DNA of 64,000 nt from Caldimonas brevitalea (GCF_001017435.1 NZ_CP011371.1:4154001-4218000); one strand, 5' to 3'; shown: positions 52,685 through 61,691, counted from the first letter of the stretch. Numbers and translations: made by a program. Notes: generated by a model not told the origin, from the letters alone.

Positions 52685-53514
52685 GTGGGGATCTCCAGGA
52701 GGGTTGTTGAGACGACGGCACCCGCCCGCCGCTCCAAAGCGCAAAAGGCCCCGGCCGCGAGCCAGGCCGACAGCGACGCCGGCAGGTTCCACCCGGGGTC
52801 GGCTTCGAGTGCGTCGGCTGCTGCACACGCGAGCGGCGCACCATCGGCGCAGGCGGTCAGGAATGCACAGCCGGCGGCGTCGAGCGGCAGCGACTGCACG
52901 GCACCTTCGGGCCGCGTCAACAAAACGCCTTCGCCCTGCCAGTCGAGTTCGTCGCCTGCGCTGTGGTCGGCCTCGAACCGATGGCGCCGCCACAGTGTGT
53001 AGGCCGGGACGTCGGCGAACCAGCGCCAGCGCGCCGCAGGGTGCAGCTTCAAGCGGCAGTCGAGCAGCTGCGTGCCAGGACAGGCGGCCAGCGCCGAGGC
53101 CTCCAGCACCGGCGCGTCCGCAGCCAGGTGGCAATCGCTCCACAGCACATCGATGCGGGCGACGTCGCCGAGATACGGCATCTCGGCGGTGACCGGCTCG
53201 AAGCGGTCGAGGAAGTCGGCGAACCCGCGTCCGTAGCGCAGCAACGATGGCTCGGTGGGTGGCTGCTGTTGCACGTAGAGAGCGGCGGCGGCCCGCAGCC
53301 ATTCCTCGCCGACCAGGGGCAGCAGTGCCGGGTACGAGGCCTGGACGGCGTCGATGGCGCCGCGCCGCACGGTGTTGCGGTAGACGGCGAACGCGGGTTG
53401 CGCCACGAGAGCTGCCACGACGTCAGGCAAGCCGATCGTGGCCGCCACGTCTTCGCGTGCCAGCGCGGCGGCAAATGCATCTTGAAAGGCCGACAGCGAG
53501 AGCGTGCTGGTCAT
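52681..53514 (-). CDS. bufC: DUF2063 (HvfC/BufC) protein partner of the MNIO enzyme
   Basis: A 277-residue protein from the ATG at 53514. It opens with 'LSAFQDAFAAALAREDVAA' and 'PAFAVYRNTVRRGAIDAVQASYPALLPLVGEEWLRAAAALYV', the DUF2063 domain (~residues 1-100) named DNA-binding in older annotation but known to pair with DUF692 enzymes. It is sandwiched in ATGA overlaps with the enzyme upstream and DoxX downstream, so the three are made together. It probably recognises the precursor peptide leader for the enzyme. Confidence 0.87.
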   Translation of the reverse strand: MTSTLSLSAFQDAFAAALAREDVAATIGLPDVVAALVAQPAFAVYRNTVRRGAIDAVQASYPALLPLVGEEWLRAAAALYVQQQPPTEPSLLRYGRGFADFLDRFEPVTAEMPYLGDVARIDVLWSDCHLAADAPVLEASALAACPGTQLLDCRLKLHPAARWRWFADVPAYTLWRRHRFEADHSAGDELDWQGEGVLLTRPEGAVQSLPLDAAGCAFLTACADGAPLACAAADALEADPGWNLPASLSAWLAAGAFCALERRAGAVVSTTLLEIPT

Positions 53515-54401
53515 TCGGCAACCTCCGTGCGGCGGACGGCGGTGCGAGCGTCTTCGCGTGGCCGCGCGGCGCCTGCTGCCTCCATCACGGCCCGCGCCTG
53601 CCGGCATTCGGCACGCAAGACCTCGAAGGCAGGCAACTCGTCGTCGCGCTCGATCAGCGTGGGGCGAGCGCCGATGCGGCGCACCAGTCCTTCGTACAAG
53701 GACCACACCACCGGGGCGACCGGCGCGTCATGGCTGTCGATCAGCAAGGCTGCGCCGTGGACCGGGTCGGGCGTGTGGCCCGCCAGGTGGATCTCGGCAA
53801 TCAGAGATGCGGGCACCGCCGCGAGATATTCGGCGGCGTCGAAGCCCAGGTTGCAGGCGCTGACCCAGACGTTGTTCACGTCCAGCAGCAGCCGGCAACC
53901 GGTGCGGCGGGCCAGTGCCGCCAGAAACTCCACCTCACCGAACTCGTGCGCACCTTCTGGGAAGCGCAGATAGTGCGATGGATTTTCGATCGCGATGGGA
54001 CGGCGCAGGCGGTCCTGCACGATGGCCACGTTGGTCGCCAGCCGGTCGAGCGCGCGGGCGGTGCGCGGCACCGGCAGCAGGTCGGGACGATAGACGCCAC
54101 CCCAGGCCGACCACGCGAGGTGCTCGGACACCAGCGCCGGCTCGAAGCGCGAGGCCAACTCCGCCAGGCGTGTCAGGTGGGTCGCGTCGGGCGGTGCATC
54201 GGCGGCGAGCGACAGGCCGACACCGTGCAGCGACAGTGGGTGGCGCGACCGCAGCCGTTCCAGCCACGCCAGCCGGGGGCCCCCGTCGGCCATGTAGTTC
54301 TCAGGATGCACCTCCACCCAGAAGCCCGGGTCGGTGCAGTCCAGGGCATCGTCATAGTGCTGGGGCTTGAGGCCCAAGCCTGCAGTGATGGCAAAGGTCA
54401 T
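53511..54401 (-). CDS. bufB: DUF692/MNIO iron enzyme of the bufferin operon
   Basis: A 296-residue multinuclear non-heme iron-dependent oxidative enzyme (DUF692 family, like MbnB and HvfB). TIM-barrel metal ligands visible: 'EVHPENY', 'SLHGVGLSL', 'SEHLAW', 'IENPSHYL', 'LLDVNNVWVSACNLG', 'IHLAGHTPDP' and 'DSHDAPV'. Such enzymes modify Cys residues of ribosomal peptides to form metal-binding rings. The ATG at 54401 follows the precursor gene by 63 bases, and its stop overlaps the partner start. The likely substrate is the DUF2282 peptide. Confidence 0.9.
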   Translation of the reverse strand: MTFAITAGLGLKPQHYDDALDCTDPGFWVEVHPENYMADGGPRLAWLERLRSRHPLSLHGVGLSLAADAPPDATHLTRLAELASRFEPALVSEHLAWSAWGGVYRPDLLPVPRTARALDRLATNVAIVQDRLRRPIAIENPSHYLRFPEGAHEFGEVEFLAALARRTGCRLLLDVNNVWVSACNLGFDAAEYLAAVPASLIAEIHLAGHTPDPVHGAALLIDSHDAPVAPVVWSLYEGLVRRIGARPTLIERDDELPAFEVLRAECRQARAVMEAAGAARPREDARTAVRRTEVAE

Positions 54402-54464
54402 GGGAGCGCGCTGATACCGGCCGCGCGCCGGGCGGATGACCCGCGCGTGCGGCCGGACGGTGGT

Positions 54465-54752
54465 TCAGGACTTGATCGGCGACAGCGAGCCCATGCCGGC
54501 GGGCGTCTTGATCGACGTGCAGGTGCCCTTCGGCACGTACTTCCAGGCATTGCCCTGGTGATCGACCTTGGAGGTTCCGGCGCAGCTGGTGCCCGGGCCG
54601 GCGGCGCAATCGTTCTTGCCGGCTTCAGCCACACCGTAGCAACGCTCCTTGTCGGCCTTAGAGGAGCTGCTCTTCTCTTCAGCAGATGCGGCCACCGAGG
54701 CGAAGGCGGTCAAGGCGGCGGCGGCCAGGGCGAGGGAGTGACGACGGTTCAT
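54465..54752 (-). CDS. bufA1: Bufferin-type (DUF2282) metallophore precursor peptide
   Basis: A 95-residue precursor from the ATG at 54752, with AGGAAAGGAAG upstream. Signal peptide ~1-24 ('[17 protein letters not shown]'), then a DUF2282 core with four Cys (38, 49, 57, 78): '[14 protein letters not shown]', 'TSCAG', and 'WKYVPKGTC'. Bufferins of this kind are periplasmic RiPP metallophores, often induced by copper, with Cys modified by the DUF692 enzyme. The gene leads the operon and is preceded by an ECF promoter at 54881-54908. Confidence 0.9.
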   Translation of the reverse strand: MNRRHSLALAAAALTAFASVAASAEEKSSSSKADKERCYGVAEAGKNDCAAGPGTSCAGTSKVDHQGNAWKYVPKGTCTSIKTPAGMGSLSPIKS

Positions 54753-54880
54753 GGTGCTTCCTTTCCTATCGGATACATGTTGTGGTTCCCATCCATCTGT
54801 ATGAACAGGGACTCGAGGGGCATCGAAACGATGCGGCCGGCAGTGCCTTCGAGGCTTGCGGCACGACCGGCCTGCCTGTA

Positions 54881-54908
54881 GATACGAATGCCCCGGCGCC
54901 CCGGTTAC
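54881..54908 (-). promoter_or_regulatory. ECF promoter for the bufferin operon
   Basis: On the minus strand, GTAACC (54908-54903), a 16-base spacer and CGTATC (54886-54881). This matches the -35/-10 pattern of the divergent sigma gene and is close to the GTAACC-N16-CGAA motif I recall for Caulobacter SigF. The predicted leader to bufA1 is about 120 bases. Confidence 0.7.
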
Positions 54909-54951
54909 GGCGGCGCGCACAATCACGACAAATTTTTTTTTCGACCCGGCT

Positions 54952-54980
54952 GTAACCCGGGCCGCGCCGCCAGCGAATAC
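54952..54980 (+). promoter_or_regulatory. ECF promoter for the sigma-factor gene
   Basis: GTAACC (54952-54957), a 16-base spacer and CGAATAC (54974-54980), seven bases before the sigma ATG, so the mRNA may be nearly leaderless. It mirrors the bufferin promoter, implying that one sigma factor reads both. Confidence 0.7.
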
Positions 54981-54986
54981 ACGGGT

Positions 54987-55556
54987 ATGACGCTCTCCAC
55001 GCTCGCCATCCGGGAACAGCGCGCCGACCGCCTGCGCCTGCTGCTGATCGCCGCCCTGCAGGGTGACGAGGCGGCTTACCGCAACTTCCTGACGGAGTTG
55101 GCCGGCTTCGTGCGCGCCTTCTTGCGCAAGCGCATGCGGGGCCTGCCCGACGACATCGAAGATCTGGTGCAAGAGACCTTGATCGCGGTGCACAACCACC
55201 GTCACACCTATGCGCCCGAGCAGCCGGTGACGGCCTGGCTGCATGCGATCGCCCGCTACAAGCTGATCGACCTGTTGCGCCGGCGCTCCCGACTGGACGC
55301 CCAGACCGAATCGATCGACGACGTCGACGAACTGCTGCTGGGCCGCGACGACAACGCGCACGAGGCGCAACGCGACCTGGGCGCGCTGCTGGAACACCTG
55401 CCCGACAAGCAGCGGCTGCCGATCGTCCACGTCAAGCTGGAAGGCCGTTCGGTGGTGGAGACGGCACGATTGACCGGTTTGTCCGAATCGGCCGTGAAGA
55501 TCGGCGTGCACCGGGGCCTCAAGGCGCTCACGGCCCTGCTGCGCACGTCCCATTGA
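54987..55556 (+). CDS. sigF: ECF-family RNA polymerase sigma factor (SigF-like)
   Basis: A 189-residue ECF sigma factor from the ATG at 54987. Region 2 ('[31 protein letters not shown]') and region 4 ('[41 protein letters not shown]') are complete, with the short linker typical of ECFs. Sigma factors of this type drive bufferin-type operons together with NrsF anti-sigma proteins. It has its own matching promoter and is followed by nrsF after 39 bases. Export of stress signals to it would come through NrsF. Confidence 0.92.
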   Translation: MTLSTLAIREQRADRLRLLLIAALQGDEAAYRNFLTELAGFVRAFLRKRMRGLPDDIEDLVQETLIAVHNHRHTYAPEQPVTAWLHAIARYKLIDLLRRRSRLDAQTESIDDVDELLLGRDDNAHEAQRDLGALLEHLPDKQRLPIVHVKLEGRSVVETARLTGLSESAVKIGVHRGLKALTALLRTSH

Positions 55557-55595
55557 CGTTTCGTCTACCTCATCCGCATCACGAGGCTTTCGACC

Positions 55596-56237
55596 ATGCA
55601 CACCACACAATTGATCGACACGCTGGCCCGCGGCCTGGAACCGGTCGACCCGCGCCTGCCGCGCCGCGCGCTGGCGGTCGCACTGGGCCTCGGCTGCGCC
55701 GGCGCGGTTGCACTGATGCTGCCGCTGCTGGGCTTGCACCCGGCTTTGCAGGAGGCGCTGGCCGACCCGATGTTCTGGGTTCGATGGGGCTTTACCCTGG
55801 CCTTGCTCGCCGCGTCGGTGGCAGCCGCGCGCCGGTTGGGCCGGCCTGGCATGGCGGCTGGCCACATCGCGGGATGGGCGGCCGCGCCGGTGGCACTGCT
55901 GTGGCTGTTGGCCGCAGGGGTGTTGTGGCAAGCGCCGGCCGACGAACGCGTGGCCTTGGTGCTCGGCACCACCTGGCGCGTGTGTGCGTTCAATATCGCA
56001 CTGCTGTCGGTGCCGGCGTTGGTGGCCGGCATGCTGGCGATGCGCACGATGGCACCGACCCGACCGGCGGCTGCCGGCGCCGCGGTCGGGGCGGCGGCGG
56101 GCGCCTTGGGGGCGGCGGTGTATGCCTGGCATTGCCCCGAACTGGCCGCGCCTTTCATCGCCGTGTGGTACGTCGCGGGCATCGTGCTGTCCAGCGTCAT
56201 CGGCGCGCTGGCGGGGCGGGTCGTGCTGCGCTGGTAG
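55596..56237 (+). CDS. nrsF: NrsF-like anti-sigma factor (DUF1109)
   Basis: A 213-residue integral membrane protein with about six helices (e.g. '[22 protein letters not shown]', '[10 protein letters not shown]', '[12 protein letters not shown]'). It has the DUF1109/NrsF layout that follows SigF-like genes and is predicted to hold the sigma factor at the membrane until a metal or redox signal. A visible Cys lies at 'VCAFNIALL'; Cys residues in NrsF are implicated in sensing. Spacing to sigF is 39 bases, so the two form an operon. Confidence 0.87.
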   Translation: MHTTQLIDTLARGLEPVDPRLPRRALAVALGLGCAGAVALMLPLLGLHPALQEALADPMFWVRWGFTLALLAASVAAARRLGRPGMAAGHIAGWAAAPVALLWLLAAGVLWQAPADERVALVLGTTWRVCAFNIALLSVPALVAGMLAMRTMAPTRPAAAGAAVGAAAGALGAAVYAWHCPELAAPFIAVWYVAGIVLSSVIGALAGRVVLRW

Positions 56238-56277
56238 CGTCACGAACGGCCGGCGGGCAGCCCCCAACAAAAGGAAA

Positions 56278-56303
56278 GGGGCGACTCCTTTCGGAGCCGC
56301 CCC
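56278..56303 (-). terminator. Terminator between the anti-sigma and SPFH genes
   Basis: Stem GGGGCGACTCC / GGAGCCGCCCC (one bulge mismatch each side) with a 4-base loop. On the minus strand it is followed by TTTCCTTTTG, so it fits intrinsic termination of the leftward SPFH gene. Confidence 0.75.
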
Positions 56304-56327
56304 TGGCGGCAAGCCCGATGGGCGCAC

Positions 56328-57125
56328 TCACTTGGCGTTGACGATGCCCTTGAAGTCGTACGGCACGACGATGGTGTGGACCTTGCCAGCCGCCACGCCT
56401 TCGGCGATCTTCAGGTTGGCCATCGCATTCATGTAGCCGATGGCGCTCGCGTTCGCGTTCAAGGCGGCGATGCGCTCGGCTTCTTTCTTTGCCGTTTGCA
56501 CTTCCACTTCCTTGGTCTTCAGCTCGTTCTGGGCACGCACCAGCTCGTTGGCACTCTGAACGATGACGTCGGCTGGCGTGATGGCACGCACTTGCACTTG
56601 CGACACGCTGATCTTGTCGGCCAGCTTTTCCTCACCCAGGGTCTTGAGGATGTTCTCGCGGATCTGCTGCTCGATCTGAGGACGGTTGTCCGACATCTTC
56701 AGCGACTCATACCCGCGCGCCACCTTGTACGCCGCATTGCGGGCGCTCAAGGCAACGTAGTTCTGCATCAGCAGGATGTCGCCGCCGTGCTCCGACACGC
56801 TGTGGAAGGTGCGGTTCTTGGTCGTCCACAGTTCAGACACGGCCGTCGGGTTGACGCTGTAGACCACCGTCATGTCGAAATCCTTGACGGTGGAGTTGTC
56901 GGACGCGAGCGGCGTCATGTTGTCCACGCCCACCGCCACGTCCTGCACCTTGAAGGTCAGGATGCTGCCCACCACCGTCTGGTTGAACGAGCCGGGCAGC
57001 CGTTCGGTCGGGTCGGTGGTCTTGTCGAAGTTGATGCGCAAGCCGACCTCCCCGGTTTCGATGCGGGTGCAGGCAGACAGGGAAACAGCCAGAACGGCGC
57101 TGAGACAGACGGCGGTCGATTTCAT
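56328..57125 (-). CDS. SPFH/Band-7-type lipoprotein
   Basis: A 265-residue protein from the ATG at 57125. Lipobox 'AVSLSAC' near residue 19 suggests a membrane-anchored lipoprotein. The mature part resembles prohibitin/Band 7: 'IETGEVGLRINFDK', then a long helix 'QQIRENILKTLGEEKLADKI', 'VRAITPADVIVQSANELVRAQNELKTKEVEVQTAKKEAER', and a C-terminal beta strand. Band-7 proteins are normally anchored by a membrane helix, so a lipidated version is unusual. Function unknown. Confidence 0.8.
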   Translation of the reverse strand: MKSTAVCLSAVLAVSLSACTRIETGEVGLRINFDKTTDPTERLPGSFNQTVVGSILTFKVQDVAVGVDNMTPLASDNSTVKDFDMTVVYSVNPTAVSELWTTKNRTFHSVSEHGGDILLMQNYVALSARNAAYKVARGYESLKMSDNRPQIEQQIRENILKTLGEEKLADKISVSQVQVRAITPADVIVQSANELVRAQNELKTKEVEVQTAKKEAERIAALNANASAIGYMNAMANLKIAEGVAAGKVHTIVVPYDFKGIVNAK

Positions 57126-57331
57126 GTGATGGTCCTTGACGACGCCGCGAGTATGGCCGGCCGCCCCATGCTTGGTCCTCATGGCCGCGCACTTTTTCCG
57201 CAAGTGTGTCGAATACTGCCCTGTCGACGCCGTGGTACGACGCAACCGGCACACACACATTGCCTCGGTCCCCGGCTGTCACCGACAATTCCCTTGTTTG
57301 CTCGACAAAGAAACACAAGAGGTGGTGAGGG

Positions 57332-58132
57332 ATGCACGAGGGGATGTGGCTCGCGCTGGGGGTGGTGGGCGCATGGCTGTGGTTTCACCTGATCGTGGCC
57401 ATCGTGGTGGCCGTGCAGGTCATGCGTTTGCGGTTGGCGTCGCCGTATCCCGAGGCCGAGGCGGCGTCGCCGCTGCCGGCAATGACGCCGGACCAAGCGG
57501 CGACGGTGGCAGAACTGCAGCAACTGGGCTTCGAGGTCGTCCAAGAGGGGCGCCAACGCGTCGGCGTGCATCTCTTCCCTGCCCTGTTCTTTCGCCACCG
57601 CACCGAACCGGCGTTCGCCGGCCTCACCTTCGCAGCGTCGCCGGCCTGCGGCTATCCCACCACGTTCTACAGTTTCGATGCCGACGGCCGCCTGCTCGCC
57701 ACGCTGAACCGCTACGATTGGCTGCGTCCCCTGCTGATGCACGGTCTCGACGTGCACGATCCTTATGCTGATTCGATCGCCGGTCAGTGGGAAGCGCATC
57801 GAGGCCGCTTGACGCAGGCGCGACACGTCGAGCCCGCCGAGGCGTGCGACCGGGTGCGGCAGGCGTGGACCCTGGCCTTCGAGCACGACCGGCAGAACGG
57901 GCGGCTTGTCGGGCAGGGGAACGTCTTGCATCCGTCGGTCGGCGCCGCCCTACGGGCTGGTTGGCAATGGATTCGCGTGAAGCGCAAGCTGGCGCGGCCC
58001 TACCGGTGCGCCGCCACCACGGCAAGCCACGCCGGCGCCTTCCTGGCCATTGCCATGAGCAGATGGAGGCCAACCAACGAGAACGTGCCCCCCAGCACCA
58101 ACTCAAGGCCACCGTGTTGCTTCTGTCGATGA
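57332..58132 (+). CDS. Membrane protein preceding the M50 protease
   Basis: A 266-residue protein with one N-terminal transmembrane helix ('WLALGVVGAWLWFHLIVAIVVAVQV') and a soluble region containing 'GVHLFPALFFRHRTEPAFAGLTFAAS' and 'NRYDWLRPLLMHGLDVHDPYADSI'. It has no recognisable family. The last ~50 residues are poorly coding-like, so its true end may be earlier. It overlaps the M50 gene by either 70 bases or an ATGA, depending on which downstream start is used, so the two are likely coupled. Confidence 0.6.
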   Translation: MHEGMWLALGVVGAWLWFHLIVAIVVAVQVMRLRLASPYPEAEAASPLPAMTPDQAATVAELQQLGFEVVQEGRQRVGVHLFPALFFRHRTEPAFAGLTFAASPACGYPTTFYSFDADGRLLATLNRYDWLRPLLMHGLDVHDPYADSIAGQWEAHRGRLTQARHVEPAEACDRVRQAWTLAFEHDRQNGRLVGQGNVLHPSVGAALRAGWQWIRVKRKLARPYRCAATTASHAGAFLAIAMSRWRPTNENVPPSTNSRPPCCFCR

Positions 58133-59910
58133 CGGTCTCGCTGGCCCTGTGGGGCCTGGCCTTCGACTGGACCTTCGCGGCCGCCCTCGTCGCCGTGCTG
58201 TTGGTGCACGAGCTCGGGCATGCGCTGGCGATGCGGGTTTTAGGGTGGAAGGACATGAGCATGTTCTTCGTACCCTTTGTCGGCGCCGTCGTGACCGGGC
58301 GAACCGGCGAGGTGCCGGCGTGGAAACAGACACTCGTGTTGCTCGCAGGCCCGCTGCCCGGCTTGCTCGCTGGCAGCGCAGCCCTCCTCTATCCGCCGGA
58401 CGGCGCCGCGGCACTGCCCTGGTGGGACGAAGTCGCCTTCCTGGCGGTCACCGTCAACCTCTTCAACCTGCTGCCCATCACGCCGCTCGACGGCGGGCGG
58501 CTGGTCGAGATCGCCTTGTTCAGCCGCTGGCCCCGACTCCGCCTCGTGTTCGCCGCCATCAGTGTGGCGGGTCTCGGCGGCTTGGCGTGGTGGCTGGAAA
58601 GCATGCCTCTCGGTGCCGTGGCGCTGCTGCTCGCGCTCGCCTTGCCGCACGAGTGGCGGGCAGCCAAGCTGGAGGCGGATGCCGACGGCAGCGCGGACGG
58701 AGGACGGTCGTTGGCCCAGCTGTGCGACCAGGTGCAGCAGCGCTTTTCAGGCCTGGGCTTGCCGCGTCAACTGGCCTTGGTGCAATCGGTGCAACTGCGC
58801 CGCCGCGTTCGCCCGCCGCGGCGATGGGAGAGCGTCGCGACCTTGCTGATCCTGGCCGCGGCGTACACCGCGACGCTACCGCTGTTGAAACAGGCTTGGC
58901 CGCACCACCGCGCTGAGGACCTGGAGGCCGATGCACGGACGCCGGCCCAGGTGGCCTTCGACATCGCCTGGGATGAATACGACATGCTGTCTGACGACAA
59001 CGCGCCCGCCGACGCAAAGTTGCGGGCCAGGCAAGCAGCGCTGGCGGCGGACGACCTCCGCCACGTCGACATGCAAGTGCTGCAGGCACAAGCCCTGCGT
59101 CACCCCGAGCGACGGCTCGCGATCGAAGCACTGCTCGAGGCCGGTCGCGACGGTGAGCGGTGGGAACTGGGGGACGTGCTGCAAGCGGAACTCGACACCT
59201 TGGCCCACGCCGCCGGACAGGCGAACGCAAAGGAGCGCGCCGTCGTCCTCGGCGATGCCATCGCGTGGGCCGAACGCGCAGCGCCCACCCGGTTCGCCCC
59301 CACCGTTCGGACCCGATTGCTCTGGGCGGAAGCCCTCGACCAGGCGGGTGACACGCCGCGTGCACAGGCCCTGCTTGCCGAGTTGACGCAGCGCACGCTG
59401 ACAGCCGACGACTGCCAGTGCGAGCTGCGCGAGGTGGTGCGTGCGCGCGCGTGGTTCGCCTTGAGCCACCGACAAGCCGACCAAGCGATCGCGGTGCTGG
59501 AGGAGCCGAGGTTCCGGGACAACCTGCAACAGGGCGAAGGCCGGCTCGCGATCGACTATGCGTGGGCCCTGCTGCTCGCGGGCCAGACCGACCGCGGGCT
59601 GGCGGTGATGCGCTTGGCGGCTGTCGTCAAAGCCCGACCGGGCCGCCACGACGACGCCGCTCGTCGTGGCGCCGCACCGCCTGAACACGTCAGAAACCCC
59701 CTCGATCTTGCCTTCGCGCTGAGCCGGGCTGGCCGCGATGACGAGGCCCGGGCCCTGCTCGGGCAGCACCATGGAAGGTGGCATTGCACGGCTGCTGCGC
59801 GCGGCTGGCTGGGATACCCGATTCGCGAGCCGTGGCAGGGTGAACGTTGGCGGCACCTCCAGGAGACGGCGAGCCGGTTATGCCCGACCGGCCACGCCGC
59901 GCCGTCGTGA
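58063..59910 (+). CDS. Site-2-protease (M50) family membrane peptidase with long C-terminal region
   Basis: A 615-residue protein from the ATG at 58063; the alternative ATG at 58129 would give an exact ATGA overlap but cuts the first helix. The protease site is 'VLLVHELGHALAMR' (HExxH) with 'NLFNLLPITPLDGGR' (NxxPxxPLDGG) closing the metal site. About six transmembrane helices span residues 10-190. The remaining ~400 residues are soluble, Ala/Arg-rich and partly helical, with a second short membrane helix near 250-270 ('VATLLILAAAYTATLPLL'). It probably cleaves membrane substrates. Confidence 0.8.
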   Translation: MEANQRERAPQHQLKATVLLLSMTVSLALWGLAFDWTFAAALVAVLLVHELGHALAMRVLGWKDMSMFFVPFVGAVVTGRTGEVPAWKQTLVLLAGPLPGLLAGSAALLYPPDGAAALPWWDEVAFLAVTVNLFNLLPITPLDGGRLVEIALFSRWPRLRLVFAAISVAGLGGLAWWLESMPLGAVALLLALALPHEWRAAKLEADADGSADGGRSLAQLCDQVQQRFSGLGLPRQLALVQSVQLRRRVRPPRRWESVATLLILAAAYTATLPLLKQAWPHHRAEDLEADARTPAQVAFDIAWDEYDMLSDDNAPADAKLRARQAALAADDLRHVDMQVLQAQALRHPERRLAIEALLEAGRDGERWELGDVLQAELDTLAHAAGQANAKERAVVLGDAIAWAERAAPTRFAPTVRTRLLWAEALDQAGDTPRAQALLAELTQRTLTADDCQCELREVVRARAWFALSHRQADQAIAVLEEPRFRDNLQQGEGRLAIDYAWALLLAGQTDRGLAVMRLAAVVKARPGRHDDAARRGAAPPEHVRNPLDLAFALSRAGRDDEARALLGQHHGRWHCTAAARGWLGYPIREPWQGERWRHLQETASRLCPTGHAAPS

Positions 59911-59938
59911 AGTGACGGCGGGACGCGCCCCGGTTCAG

Positions 59939-60607
59939 TCAATTGATGCTCTTGCCGACGCGCTCCAAACGAGGCATCCAGTCGCCCTGGATGTCCGCCG
60001 AAACGAGCAGCCGCACCGCGCGGCCGATCAGCAGGTGGCGCGGCACGACGCCGATGAAGCGTGAGTCTTCGCTGTTGTCGCGGTTGTCGCCCAGCATGAA
60101 GTAGCTGTCTTTCGGCACCGTCACCGGACCGAAGTCGCGCCTTGCGCGCACTGCCGGCAGCGATTGGACCTGCCGCTCGCTGCCGGCCACGCTTTCGATG
60201 GCTTGCAGCGAAGGTGTGCTGCCGAAGTAGGCCAGCGCCTCCAGCCCGGCGGCCTGTTCCCGATACTGCGCCGCGACACCGTTGAGCCACAGCACGCCGT
60301 CGCGCAGTTCGACGGTATCGCCGGGGATGGCCACGATACGCTTGATCAAGCGCGTGCCGTCGCGCGGCGACGAGAAGGTGACCACATCGCCGCGCGCGGG
60401 CTCGCCGAGCGCGAGCACCGCGATGTCCGTCAACGGCAGCTTGGCATCGTAGGCCAGCCGGTTGACGAAGACGACGTCACCTTCGAGGAGGGTGGGCCGC
60501 ATCGAGCCCGACGGAATCGGGTTCCAGTCGGCCACCGCGGTCCGAAAGAACCCGAAACACAGCAAAAAGATCAAGAAGCCGCGGTTGCTTTTGAGCCAGG
60601 GACGCAT
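59939..60607 (-). CDS. lepB: Signal peptidase I
   Basis: A 222-residue type I signal peptidase from the ATG at 60607 (GGAG upstream; a GTG lies at 60613). One N-terminal transmembrane helix, then the catalytic Ser in 'IPSGSMRPTLL', the catalytic Lys in 'LIKRIVAIPGD', and 'YFMLGDNRDNSEDSRF'. It removes leaders from Sec-exported proteins. It is short compared with the main E. coli LepB (~324 residues) and may be a second copy in the genome. Confidence 0.93.
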   Translation of the reverse strand: MRPWLKSNRGFLIFLLCFGFFRTAVADWNPIPSGSMRPTLLEGDVVFVNRLAYDAKLPLTDIAVLALGEPARGDVVTFSSPRDGTRLIKRIVAIPGDTVELRDGVLWLNGVAAQYREQAAGLEALAYFGSTPSLQAIESVAGSERQVQSLPAVRARRDFGPVTVPKDSYFMLGDNRDNSEDSRFIGVVPRHLLIGRAVRLLVSADIQGDWMPRLERVGKSIN

Positions 60608-60808
60608 GGGCACTCCAACGTGGTGATGAGAAACGTCCAGACTGTATGCCTGTTTTTTTGCCGTCGTCTCCCATCACCGCTGCCGAAAATCCGCCACGTC
60701 GTGCCAGGGGCCTAGCTTGTAGCCGACCCTGCTCAACGGCAAGACTCCCTTCCGTGTCAGACGCTGCAACGATGTCTGACGCTCCAGGACTCGCAAGGGA
60801 GAACGACC

Positions 60809-61669
60809 ATGCCTGAACTCGTTTTGACCAGTTGGAACATCCAATGGGGCCGCGGCGTGGACGGCCGTGTCGACCTCGATCGCATCGTGCAGACGCTGAT
60901 GGCCCCGGGCGCGCCGGGCGTCGTGCTGCTGCAGGAAGTGGCCGACGGCTTCGCCGACCTGGCCGGACACGACGGCAGCGACCAGTTCGAGGGCCTGCGC
61001 CAGCGACTGGCGGGCTATACGGTGGTCGAGGGTGTCGCCACCGACCTGCCCGGCACCGCAGGCCGGCGCCAGCGTTTCGGCAACCTGCTCGCGGCGCGGT
61101 TGCCGGTCGGGCAAGCGTGGCGCCACCTGTTGCCCTGGCCGGCGGAGGACGGGGTGGCCAGCATGCAACGGGTGGCGGTCGAAGCCACCTTGCAAGCGCC
61201 CTTCGGCCCACTGCGCGTGACCACCACGCACCTGGAGTACTACGCGCCACGCCAGCGAAGGGCACAAGCGCAGCGCCTGCGTGAACTGCACCGCGAGGCC
61301 GTGCAACAGTCACGCTGCGATCGCAGGCCGGCAGAAGGCGCTTTTGCACTGTCGCCGCGCGCTGCGTCGGCCGTGCTGTGCGGCGATTTCAACTGCGGCG
61401 CGGACAGCGACGAGTTGGCCCTGCTGCTGCAGCCTTTCGACGACGGCACGGCGCGCTACTGCGACGCGTGGCCGCATCTCCATCCCGGCCGCCCCCACGC
61501 CCCGACCCTGGGCCTTTACGACCACGCCCAATGGCCTCAGGGCCCGCAATGCTTCGACTTCTTCCTGGTCAGCGAAGACCTGCTGCCCCGCTTGATCGCG
61601 ATCGAGGTGGATGCGCAGACACAACACTCCGACCATCAGCCGGTGCGGCTGCGACTCGACGCGGCGTGA
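60809..61669 (+). CDS. Endonuclease/exonuclease/phosphatase-family phosphoesterase
   Basis: A 286-residue protein with the EEP fold: 'TSWNIQWGRGVDG' (first metal/DNA motif), 'VVLLQEVADGFAD', 'TTTHLEYYAPRQRRAQ', 'VLCGDFNCGADSDE', and 'TQHSDHQPVRLRL'. The family includes DNases, sphingomyelinases and inositol phosphatases; the substrate is unknown. It has no leader. It is monocistronic between the signal peptidase gene and a histidine-kinase remnant. Confidence 0.88.
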   Translation: MPELVLTSWNIQWGRGVDGRVDLDRIVQTLMAPGAPGVVLLQEVADGFADLAGHDGSDQFEGLRQRLAGYTVVEGVATDLPGTAGRRQRFGNLLAARLPVGQAWRHLLPWPAEDGVASMQRVAVEATLQAPFGPLRVTTTHLEYYAPRQRRAQAQRLRELHREAVQQSRCDRRPAEGAFALSPRAASAVLCGDFNCGADSDELALLLQPFDDGTARYCDAWPHLHPGRPHAPTLGLYDHAQWPQGPQCFDFFLVSEDLLPRLIAIEVDAQTQHSDHQPVRLRLDAA

Positions 61670-61691
61670 GCGGCTCAAGCGCATACGCCGC

